Positions 1 through 5,817 of a stretch of 5,817 bases of DNA are shown here, piece by piece; position 1 is the first letter of the stretch, and every line of letters starts with the position of its first letter. The DNA is taken from NCBI GenBank assembly GCA_937975715.1, contig CALJUA010000145.1:1-5817 (forward strand). The letters are read 5' to 3'. The notes below the pieces were generated by a model, which saw nothing but the letters and a program-made list of their open reading frames with translations, was not told the origin of the DNA and did not search any database. The translations under genes and the position numbers were made by a program. The DNA comes from an uncultured Candidatus Planktophila sp. (GTDB lineage: Bacteria; Actinomycetota; Actinomycetes; Nanopelagicales; Nanopelagicaceae).

Positions 1-1525
1 CAATCGGAGCGAGGAAATGCTCTTCATGATGCTCGCCATGTTCGCCGAAAACAGGCGTTAACCAATTAACGAGAGAATCTCCACGAGTAAAGAGGAAACC
101 TGATGCAACCGATCCGATAGCGAGAATCGCAATTGGAACCCACATCAATGCTGGTGATTCGTGTGGGTGCTGGTTATCGTCCCAACGCTCTTTGCTTGTG
201 AAGGTAAGAATCATGACGCGAGACATATAAAACGCTGTGATTGCCGCACCCAGAAGAGCTGTTCCGCCGAGAAGGATTCCCTTCACGCCCCCTGCATTAA
301 ATGCAGTCTCAATAATCAAATCTTTAGAGTAGAAACCAGCAAATGGTGGAACACCAATAATTGCGAGGTAACCGAGTCCGAATGTCACAAATGTAATAGG
401 CATAAATTTGCGGAGGTTTCCGAACTTACGCATATTTACTTCATCGTTCATACCGTGCATAACAGAACCTGCACCCAAGAACATGCTCGCCTTAAAGAAT
501 CCATGTGTCAGCAAGTGCATGATTGCAAATGCATATCCCACAGGGCCAAGACCAGCAGCCAAGATCATGTAACCGATCTGGGACATGGTTGAAGCAGCAA
601 GTGCCTTCTTGATGTCATCTTTTGCGGTACCGATAAGTGCACCGAAGATCAAAGTAATTGCGCCGACGATAACCACTACGAGCTGCGCTGTTGGGGCTGC
701 ATCGAAGATGAAGTTAGAGCGAACGATGAGGTAAACACCTGCAGTAACCATGGTTGCTGCGTGGATAAGAGCTGAAACCGGAGTTGGACCAGCCATCGCA
801 TCGCCGAGCCATGCCTGCAATGGGAACTGTGCTGACTTTCCAGCTGCCGCCACAACCAACATGATTCCGATAGCTGTCAGAGCAGCTTCAGATGCGTGAT
901 GTGAAGCTGCCTCAACGCCTGCAAATGATGTTGTTCCAAGAGTTGCAAATGCAATCATGATTGCAAATGAGAGACCCATATCGCCCACGCGGTTCATGAC
1001 AAATGCCTTCTTAGAAGCTGTTGCATATGCAGGCTTCTGGTTCCAGAAACCAATCAAGAGGTATGAGGCAAGACCCACGCCCTCCCAGCCTACGTAGAGG
1101 TTGAGGTATGAGTTACCAAGAACCAACAAGAGCATCGCTGCGATAAAGAGGTTGAGGTAAGCAAAGAAGCGACGGCGGTTTTCATCGTGCTCCATGTATG
1201 AGATGGAGTAGATATGAATAAGTGTGCCGACACCTGTAATGAGAAGTACGAAACAGATTGAAAGCTGATCGAGAAGAAGAGCGGCATCGATATTGAAATC
1301 GCCGACTGCAATCCATGAGAAGAGCTTCTGTGTCACAGCGCGCTCTTCTGTTGGACGACCGAGCATCTGTGAAAGCTGGTATAGACCTACGCCAAATGAG
1401 CTTGCTGACATAGCTGTAGCGAGGAAGTGTCCCCACTTATCGGTGCGGCGACCGCCCAAGAGAAGCGCTGCTGCACCTGCAAGAGGGAGGGCAATGAGGT
1501 AAACGAGTGATGATGAAGTGCTCAT
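1..1525 (-). CDS. nuoL: NADH-quinone oxidoreductase subunit L, 5' part (runs off the left edge)
   Basis: This is the distal antiporter-like membrane subunit of complex I, which takes part in proton pumping. The frame is open from an ATG at 1525 (MSTSSSLVYLIALP) to base 1 with no stop, giving 508 codons. Family members usually have about 610-650 residues, so roughly the last fifth lies outside the window. The translation is strongly hydrophobic with many membrane helices. Pump residues expected from E. coli NuoL are visible: Glu148 in WEGVG, Asp182 in NRVGDMG, Lys230 in GKSAQFPLQAWLGDAMAGPT, His255 in ALIHAATMV, His337/His341/Lys345 in HLLTHGFFKAS, and Lys401 in FYSKD. A His/Glu-rich loop lies at residues 495-503. 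The gene starts 2 nt after the nuoK stop. Only a weak GAAG (1537-1534) precedes the ATG, so translation is probably coupled to nuoK. The related NuoM and NuoN are less likely given the position after nuoK and the WEGVG/NRVGD style. Identity is very secure. Confidence 0.97.
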   Translation of the reverse strand, partial: MSTSSSLVYLIALPLAGAAALLLGGRRTDKWGHFLATAMSASSFGVGLYQLSQMLGRPTEERAVTQKLFSWIAVGDFNIDAALLLDQLSICFVLLITGVGTLIHIYSISYMEHDENRRRFFAYLNLFIAAMLLLVLGNSYLNLYVGWEGVGLASYLLIGFWNQKPAYATASKKAFVMNRVGDMGLSFAIMIAFATLGTTSFAGVEAASHHASEAALTAIGIMLVVAAAGKSAQFPLQAWLGDAMAGPTPVSALIHAATMVTAGVYLIVRSNFIFDAAPTAQLVVVIVGAITLIFGALIGTAKDDIKKALAASTMSQIGYMILAAGLGPVGYAFAIMHLLTHGFFKASMFLGAGSVMHGMNDEVNMRKFGNLRKFMPITFVTFGLGYLAIIGVPPFAGFYSKDLIIETAFNAGGVKGILLGGTALLGAAITAFYMSRVMILTFTSKERWDDNQHPHESPALMWVPIAILAIGSVASGFLFTRGDSLVNWLTPVFGEHGEHHEEHFLAPI

Positions 1526-1527
1526 AG

Positions 1528-1827
1528 TTATCGCTTCAACAAACTAGCATCGTCAACAGATGCTGATCGGCGTGAGCGATAAATCGTCACGATGATGGCT
1601 AGACCAACTACTACTTCACATGCAGCAACAACCATGGTGAAGAAGGCGGTGACCTGTCCATCCAAGGTGCCGTTGATACGTGAGAAGGTAACAAATGCGA
1701 GGTTAGCTGCGTTGAGCATGAGTTCAACGCACATAAATACGACAATAGCGTTGCGGCGAACAACGACGCCGATAGCTCCGATTGTGAAGAGCAGCGCTGA
1801 TACGTAGAGGTAGTTATATGGATTCAT
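1528..1827 (-). CDS. nuoK: NADH-quinone oxidoreductase subunit K
   Basis: This is a small membrane subunit of complex I, homologous to mitochondrial ND4L and to MrpC of cation antiporters. It sits between NuoJ/NuoA and the antiporter-like subunits. It has 99 residues, the usual family length of about 100. Three membrane helices are visible at about 5-22, 27-50 and 60-83, followed by a short basic/polar tail. The two membrane glutamates known to matter for pumping in E. coli (Glu36 and Glu72) correspond to Glu35 in FMCVELMLNAANLAF and Glu71 in AACEVVVGLAI. The ATG at 1827 shares one base with the nuoJ stop (TAATG) and has GGAGG 7 nt upstream, which fixes the start. The stop is TAA at 1530-1528, 2 nt before nuoL. 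Nothing is missing or unusual. Confidence 0.98.
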   Translation of the reverse strand: MNPYNYLYVSALLFTIGAIGVVVRRNAIVVFMCVELMLNAANLAFVTFSRINGTLDGQVTAFFTMVVAACEVVVGLAIIVTIYRSRRSASVDDASLLKR

Positions 1828-2594
1828 TACTTCTCCTCCACGACTGTTGTATCCACAACATCAAGTTGGAATTGAGCTGACTCGAGCATGTCTCCACGAG
1901 CCTTCAAAGTTGCAGAGATTGATGTTGGCGCAGGTGTCCCATCTGGAAGTAGCGCAGGGACATCGACCGCGTTGTGACGAGCGAAGACGCCAGGACCTGG
2001 AAGACCAGCAGCGCTTGCAAGTGAACCTGTGCGGAAACGTGCGATTGCGCTCTCGCGCTGAGTTGGACGAGCAACTGTGCGCTGGTGATGCGCAAGCACC
2101 ATTGCACCAAGTGCTGCTGTAATTAGAAGTGCTGAAACAACTTCAAATGGCCAGACGTAATCTGAGAAAAGTAGGCGAGCTAATCCTTGAACATTTCCAT
2201 CTGCATTTGCTTGAGCGAGACCGACTGGGGTGCGACCGAGTGTTGCACGACCAATCAGTGAAACCATCAAACCACCAAAGCCGATAGCTGCAGTGATAGC
2301 GATTGGACGAAGTCCTTTGATTGTCTCTTTCAGAGAGTCAGATGAATCAACACCGACGAGCATCAAGATAAAGAGGAAGAGCATCATGACTGCGCCTGTA
2401 TAGACAACAATCTGAACGATTCCAAGGAAGAGTGCATCTTGTGCGATGTAGAAGATAGCTAGCGTGATCATGACCCAAGCAAGCAAGAGAGCAGAGTGAA
2501 CTGCTTTCTTTACAAGCAACATTCCAAGAGCTGAAAGAACAGCGATTGGAGCGAGGATCCAGAACATCACTGCTTCTGGAGTCTGGATAATCAT
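1827..2594 (-). CDS. nuoJ: NADH-quinone oxidoreductase subunit J
   Basis: This is a membrane subunit of complex I (ND6 homologue) that helps couple the quinone site to the proton channels. It has 255 residues. Helices are visible at about 10-28, 33-50, 55-80, 97-116 and 150-169. The third contains the conserved stretch GIVQIVVYTGAVMMLFLFIL, including Tyr65, the region of the pi-bulge helix that changes conformation in structural studies. The last helix begins with the conserved DYVWPFEVVSALL, carrying Glu151. A hydrophilic, Ala/Pro-rich tail of about 85 residues (171-255) follows; E. coli NuoJ is only about 184 residues, and actinobacterial NuoJ proteins are typically longer. The start ATG overlaps the nuoI stop by one base and has a GGGGGAGG ribosome binding site. 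The stop overlaps the nuoK start by one base. An operon role is clear, and the function of the tail is unknown. Confidence 0.97.
   Translation of the reverse strand: MIIQTPEAVMFWILAPIAVLSALGMLLVKKAVHSALLLAWVMITLAIFYIAQDALFLGIVQIVVYTGAVMMLFLFILMLVGVDSSDSLKETIKGLRPIAITAAIGFGGLMVSLIGRATLGRTPVGLAQANADGNVQGLARLLFSDYVWPFEVVSALLITAALGAMVLAHHQRTVARPTQRESAIARFRTGSLASAAGLPGPGVFARHNAVDVPALLPDGTPAPTSISATLKARGDMLESAQFQLDVVDTTVVEEK
1835..1839 (-). promoter_or_regulatory. Ribosome binding site of nuoK
   Basis: Minus-strand GGAGG lies 7 nt before the nuoK ATG, inside the last codons of nuoJ (read there as part of Val-Glu-Glu-Lys). It is a near-perfect match to the anti-Shine-Dalgarno sequence and supports the chosen start. 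The junction reads TGGAGGAGAAGTAATG. Confidence 0.85.
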
Positions 2595-3232
2595 TACTTC
2601 GCCTCCCCCGCGCTTCCAAGGATTGGGCCTTGTGATGGGTCTGCAGCCTTTACTTCGCCGCGGTAATAATTGTTCTCATCCATTCCTGGATACATTGGAT
2701 GTGGTGGCATCACCATTCCTGCACGTAGTGGTGCAAGGAGATCTTCCTTTTCGAAAATTAACTTCTCGCGAGAACTATCTGCGAGTTCGTATTCATTTGT
2801 CATTGTGAGAGCACGAGTTGGACATGCTTCAACACAGAGACCGCAGAAGATGCAGCGAAGGTAATTGATTTGATAGACCGCGCCATGGCGCTCTCCTGGT
2901 GAGACTTGATTGCCTGGTGTGTTATTTCCACCTTCGACGTAAATCGCATCTGCAGGACATGCCCACGCGCAGAGTTCGCAACCGATGCACTTCTCAAGAC
3001 CATCTGGGTGGCGGTTGAGTTGATGGCGGCCGTGGAAACGTTCTTCTGTTGGCGCCTTTACATCTGGATACTGAACGCTGAGGTTCTTCTTAAACATTGA
3101 TTTAAAAGTGACCCAGAAACCGAGTGACTGCTTTCCAAGCGATGCTGGTCCTGGCTGTTCAACTTCGACGAAAGAGACATCATTGATGTCTTTCGCAGCA
3201 CCAGACTTCTTTGGTTCTAATGAATTACTCAT
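2594..3232 (-). CDS. nuoI: NADH-quinone oxidoreductase subunit I (two [4Fe-4S] clusters)
   Basis: This peripheral-arm subunit of complex I (TYKY homologue) carries clusters N6a and N6b, which pass electrons from NuoG to NuoB and the quinone. It has 212 residues. Two ferredoxin motifs are visible: CIGCELCAWACP with Cys82, 85, 88 and 92, and CIFCGLCVEACP with Cys127, 130, 133 and 137. In this fold the fourth cysteine of each motif binds the other cluster. An amphipathic membrane-contacting segment, FWVTFKSMFKKN, lies at 39-50, followed by VQYPDVKAPTEERFHGRHQL. The frame stays open upstream to 3433, but that stretch is nuoH read out of frame. The ATG at 3232 is chosen because AGGAGG lies 5 nt upstream and the protein then has normal length. 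The gene overlaps the end of nuoH by 8 nt and the start of nuoJ by 1 nt. The N-terminal 35 residues are polar and poorly conserved, as is common in actinobacterial NuoI. Confidence 0.97.
   Translation of the reverse strand: MSNSLEPKKSGAAKDINDVSFVEVEQPGPASLGKQSLGFWVTFKSMFKKNLSVQYPDVKAPTEERFHGRHQLNRHPDGLEKCIGCELCAWACPADAIYVEGGNNTPGNQVSPGERHGAVYQINYLRCIFCGLCVEACPTRALTMTNEYELADSSREKLIFEKEDLLAPLRAGMVMPPHPMYPGMDENNYYRGEVKAADPSQGPILGSAGEAK
2602..2609 (-). promoter_or_regulatory. Ribosome binding site of nuoJ
   Basis: Minus-strand GGGGGAGG lies 7 nt before the nuoJ ATG, within the codons for Gly-Glu-Ala-Lys at the end of nuoI. The GGAGG core and spacing equal those at the nuoJ/nuoK junction. It supports the one-base-overlap start. 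Confidence 0.85.
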
Positions 3233-4475
3233 TGGTGCCTCCTGAAGTATGTGACTGAGTTGAAGCGCTGAAAGAGGAAACGCCTGGAAGTTGTGGCAGT
3301 GGGAAATCTGGAGCTTCGCCCGCTGGAAGTGGTTTGCGGGACTCGTTCTTGCTCTTTTCGAAGAGTGAAGAGATCGCCATGACGATAACAACGATTCCGA
3401 GTGCAAATGCCAATGCCACTGTGCGAGATGCACCGTTCTGCTGAATCACTCGAAGGGAGGCAACAATCATGATCCATAGAAGTGAAGCTGGGATAAGTAC
3501 TTTCCAGCCGAACTTCATAAATTGGTCATAGCGAAGGCGTGGAAGTGATGCACGGAGCCACATAAAGATGAAGAAGAAGATATTCACCTTGAGGAAGAAC
3601 CAGACAATAACAAACCAACCGCCGAGCCAGCTCTCAGTAAAGCCGAGTCCTGGGAATGCGTGATAGCCGCCGAGGAAGAGAGTTGTGGCAAGTGCTGATA
3701 CTGCGATGATGTTCACGTATTCAGCCAAGAAGAAGAGCGCAAACTTCAGTGATGAGTACTCAGTGTGGAAGCCACCGACGAGCTCGCCTTCAGCTTCAGC
3801 TAAGTCGAAAGGTGCGCGGTTAGTTTCACCGACCATTGAAATCACATAGATAACAAATGATGGGAAGAGAACTACTGCATTCCAGATGTGTCCATGCTGA
3901 GAAGCGACGATATCTGAAGTCGACATTGAACCTGCATAGATAAAGACTGCAACGAGTGAGAGACCCATAGCTACTTCATAAGAAATAACTTGAGCGCTTG
4001 AACGCAATCCACCTAGTAGTGGGTAGGTAGATCCTGAAGACCAACCAGCGAGCACTACGCCGTAAACACCAATTGATGTCACAGCCAAGATGTAGAGCAC
4101 ACCAACTGGAAGATCTGTCAGCTGCATAGCTGTTGTATGTCCAAAGAGATTAACAACGCCTGTCATTGGAATTACGGCAAAAGACATAAAGCACATCGCT
4201 GCAGCAATAATTGGCGCTGCGATAAATACGACTTTGTCCGCAGCTGCGGGAATGATGTCTTCTTTGAGAGCTAGCTTGACTCCATCGGAGAGTGATTGAA
4301 GAAGGCCAAAGGGTCCAACGCGGTTAGGGCCGGTGCGCTGCTGCATCTTTGCAAGGACGCGGCGCTCGGTCCAGACAGCCATCAGGGTTGAGACGACGCA
4401 GATAGCAAAGACAAGTACTGCCTTTACTGCAATAAGCCATCCTGGATCTTGTCCGAGAAGCTGTGCTGTTGTCAT
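3225..4475 (-). CDS. nuoH: NADH-quinone oxidoreductase subunit H
   Basis: This membrane subunit of complex I (ND1 homologue) forms most of the quinone-binding chamber and the start of the proton-coupling path. It has 416 residues. Conserved segments in order: TERRVLAKMQQRTGPNRVGP (36-55, with the Glu-Arg-Arg of the first helix end), LLQSLSDGVKLALKEDIIP (58-76), the acidic cytoplasmic loop ETNRAPFDLAEAEGELVGGF (217-236), then FHTEYSS, and WLRASLPRLRYDQFM (306-320). Eight family helices are followed by a further hydrophobic segment at about 352-371 and a polar Pro/Ser-rich tail. Most NuoH proteins are about 320-350 residues; the longer form is familiar in Actinobacteria. The ATG at 4475 overlaps the nuoG stop as ATGA. 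The upstream GGTGGTGAAGG (4487-4477) is only a fair ribosome binding site, so coupling to nuoG is likely. The 3' end contains the nuoI ribosome binding site, read here as Gly-Gly codons. Confidence 0.98.
   Translation of the reverse strand: MTTAQLLGQDPGWLIAVKAVLVFAICVVSTLMAVWTERRVLAKMQQRTGPNRVGPFGLLQSLSDGVKLALKEDIIPAAADKVVFIAAPIIAAAMCFMSFAVIPMTGVVNLFGHTTAMQLTDLPVGVLYILAVTSIGVYGVVLAGWSSGSTYPLLGGLRSSAQVISYEVAMGLSLVAVFIYAGSMSTSDIVASQHGHIWNAVVLFPSFVIYVISMVGETNRAPFDLAEAEGELVGGFHTEYSSLKFALFFLAEYVNIIAVSALATTLFLGGYHAFPGLGFTESWLGGWFVIVWFFLKVNIFFFIFMWLRASLPRLRYDQFMKFGWKVLIPASLLWIMIVASLRVIQQNGASRTVALAFALGIVVIVMAISSLFEKSKNESRKPLPAGEAPDFPLPQLPGVSSFSASTQSHTSGGTNE
3238..3243 (-). promoter_or_regulatory. Ribosome binding site of nuoI (decides the start)
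   Basis: Minus-strand AGGAGG lies 5 nt before the ATG at 3232. It sits within the 3' end of nuoH, where it is read as Gly-Gly. It is the reason for choosing this start rather than the Met at 3433, which has an open frame but would add 67 residues of out-of-frame nuoH. Confidence 0.85.
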
Positions 4476-5817
4476 GCCTTCACCACCGTTACTAGTTCGC
4501 CGTGAACCGCATCGAGAGCGGTCAGTGCCTGAGAACCAAATGAATTACGTGGAATCCACACAGCGTCATCGTGAATATCTTCAACGAGGACTGGGAGTGT
4601 GATGGAACCATGTGCATTAGAGATGCGTACTTGATCTCCAGTTACAACACCTGCAGCAGATGCACGCTTTTCAGAGATGACAGCAACTGTTGGGCGACGA
4701 GTACCAGCCAAGTTATCTTCACCGCGCTGCATTGAGCCCATATCGAGCAAGCGACGCCATGAAGTAAGTACTGCTTGATCTCCTGATGCAGTTGGTGCGC
4801 TACCTGCAGCAACTGGTGCGAATGAAGCACGAGCGCCGTCCCACTTACCAAGCTGGGCAATCTCGCGAGCTGCTGCAGAAACCGTTCCGAGCATGATTGA
4901 TTCGCCCATTGCATCTGCGAGCGCTGAAAGGATGCGAACATCACTGCGGTTGAGTGAGTCAGCAACCGCAGCATCGAATGCACGTGCGCGACCTTCCCAG
5001 TTAAGGAACGAACCTGACTTCTCTGTCACTGCAGCAACTGGAAGAACCACATCTGCAACTTCAGTAATTGTTGACTCTGCAATTTCAAGAGAAACTACGA
5101 AAGTCTTCTTCAAAACATTGAGCATTGTGCGGCTGTGCAACATGTCATGCGCATCTACGCCACCAACGACAACTGCATCGAGCTGGCCATTTCCAAGTGC
5201 TTCGATGATTTGATGTGTCGTACGGCCTGGTTCTGCTGGCAATGAGTCAATGCCCCATGCAGCAGCAATATCAACGCGCGCTGCTGAATCTGCAACAGGA
5301 CGCCCACCTGGAAGAAGTGTCGGGAATGCGCCTGCCTCAAGTGCTCCACGCTCGCCTGCGCGACGTGGAATCCAAGCAAGCTTTGCGCCTGACTTTTCAG
5401 CAAGCGCGAGCGCTGCAGAGATAAGTCCTGCAGATTCTGATGCGCGCTCTCCAAGAAGGATGACTGACTTTGCTGTCAATGCAACTGATGCAACAGCAGC
5501 AGCTTCTGCGCCAGGAGCTACCTTGATGAAATCTGCCTTCAACTTATCCATTGCAATTGAACCCTTAGAGGCAACAGATGTGACCTTGAGGCCGCGTTTC
5601 TTAAAGTTCTTATTGATGCGCAAGAAGACGATTGGTGATTCTTCTTCGGGTTCGAAAGCAACGAGAAGAATGTGATCGGCAGAATCGATATCGCTGTAGT
5701 GAACATCGAAGTTGCCAGCAATCTTTGCTGCGAGGAAGTCGCCTTCTTCTTTTCCTGAGACGCGAGCACGGAAATCAATATCGTTTGTCTTCAACGCGAT
5801 GCGAGCAAACTTTGAAT
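4472..5817 (-). CDS. nuoG: NADH-quinone oxidoreductase subunit G, 3' part (starts beyond the right edge)
   Basis: This is the large peripheral-arm subunit of complex I, which carries iron-sulfur clusters in its N-terminal half. Only the last 447 codons are here. The frame is open to the window edge, reading SKFARIALKTNDIDFRAR at its visible start. A TTG at 5794 is an internal Leu, not a start. The visible part is the molybdopterin-oxidoreductase-like domain, a fold kept in NuoG without a catalytic molybdenum role. It includes HILLVAFEPEEESPIVFLRI (about residues 48-67 of the visible part), GQLDAVVVGGVDAHD, ADVVLPVAAVTEKSGSFLNWEGRAR (about 254-278), and a C-terminal beta-barrel-type region with GDQVRISNAHG (about 393-403) and VWIPRNSFG. 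The cysteine clusters that would confirm N1b, N4 and N5 lie outside the window. The position directly before nuoH and the sequence style make formate dehydrogenase or nitrate reductase unlikely. The stop TGA overlaps the nuoH start by 4 nt. Confidence 0.95.
   Translation of the reverse strand, partial: SKFARIALKTNDIDFRARVSGKEEGDFLAAKIAGNFDVHYSDIDSADHILLVAFEPEEESPIVFLRINKNFKKRGLKVTSVASKGSIAMDKLKADFIKVAPGAEAAAVASVALTAKSVILLGERASESAGLISAALALAEKSGAKLAWIPRRAGERGALEAGAFPTLLPGGRPVADSAARVDIAAAWGIDSLPAEPGRTTHQIIEALGNGQLDAVVVGGVDAHDMLHSRTMLNVLKKTFVVSLEIAESTITEVADVVLPVAAVTEKSGSFLNWEGRARAFDAAVADSLNRSDVRILSALADAMGESIMLGTVSAAAREIAQLGKWDGARASFAPVAAGSAPTASGDQAVLTSWRRLLDMGSMQRGEDNLAGTRRPTVAVISEKRASAAGVVTGDQVRISNAHGSITLPVLVEDIHDDAVWIPRNSFGSQALTALDAVHGELVTVVKA

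Noticed and set aside
161..592. Plus-strand open frame of 143 codons, rich in Cys and His, which might look like a small metal-binding protein
   Set aside because: It lies wholly antisense to nuoL, whose translation is strongly conserved here. The Cys/His content arises from the reverse complement of nuoL codons, and no family is recognisable.
1347..1530. Possible promoter or regulatory site before nuoL
   Set aside because: The nuoK/nuoL gap is only 2 nt and the surrounding bases are coding. No convincing -35/-10 pair is needed or seen.
3233..3433. Upstream extension of nuoI to an ATG at 3433
   Set aside because: The extra 67 residues are nuoH read in another frame, with no NuoI-like sequence. 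The ATG at 3232 has AGGAGG at good spacing and gives the normal length.
5250..5675. Plus-strand open frame of 141 codons, rich in Ala and Ser
   Set aside because: It is antisense to the Ala-rich part of nuoG. Low-complexity composition of this kind is typical of shadow frames opposite Ala-rich genes.
5792..5794. TTG as a possible start of a separate 440-residue protein
   Set aside because: The frame continues upstream to the window edge with NuoG-like sequence (SKFARIALKTND), so this is an internal Leu codon of a gene cut by the window.

Overview
The window is a continuous run of respiratory complex I (NADH:quinone oxidoreductase, NDH-1) genes, all on the minus strand. Read 5'->3' on that strand the order is nuoG (3' part only), nuoH, nuoI, nuoJ, nuoK, nuoL (5' part only). 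Coding sequence covers essentially every base, and the only non-coding gap is 2 nt between nuoK and nuoL. No RNA gene, mobile element, CRISPR array, terminator or independent promoter is supported.

Layout, right to left: 5817-4472 holds the last 447 codons of nuoG (peripheral-arm subunit with a molybdopterin-oxidoreductase-like fold). 4475-3225 is nuoH (quinone-site membrane subunit). 3232-2594 is nuoI (two [4Fe-4S] clusters). 2594-1827 is nuoJ, 1827-1528 is nuoK, and 1525-1 is the first 508 codons of nuoL (proton-pumping antiporter-like subunit). Junctions are overlaps of 4, 8, 1 and 1 nt and one 2-nt gap, which fits one polycistronic, translationally coupled transcript. Strong Shine-Dalgarno sequences sit inside the ends of nuoH, nuoI and nuoJ and serve nuoI, nuoJ and nuoK. 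nuoH and nuoL have weaker ones and probably depend more on coupling.

The gene products form the central part of one machine. NuoG and NuoI carry electrons from the NADH-oxidising module towards the quinone. NuoH forms the quinone chamber with the NuoB/CD/I side. NuoJ and NuoK link this to the antiporter-like subunits, of which NuoL is the distal one. The key residues I could look for are present: eight Cys in NuoI, membrane Glu in NuoK, and Glu/Lys/His in NuoL. The complex therefore looks functional.

Organism: the G-H-I-J-K-L order is widespread. The long C-terminal tails on NuoH (416 aa, with an extra membrane helix) and NuoJ (255 aa), and the style of NuoG, resemble Actinobacteria (Actinomycetota). 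Base composition looks moderate, around half GC by eye, with frequent GCA, TCA, ACA and GGA codons, unlike GC-rich soil actinomycetes. This suggests a reduced-GC actinobacterium such as the freshwater acI/Nanopelagicales group. That assignment is inference from memory of the families, not from a search.

I found no previously undescribed system. This is a well-conserved housekeeping operon, and the findings below are minor.
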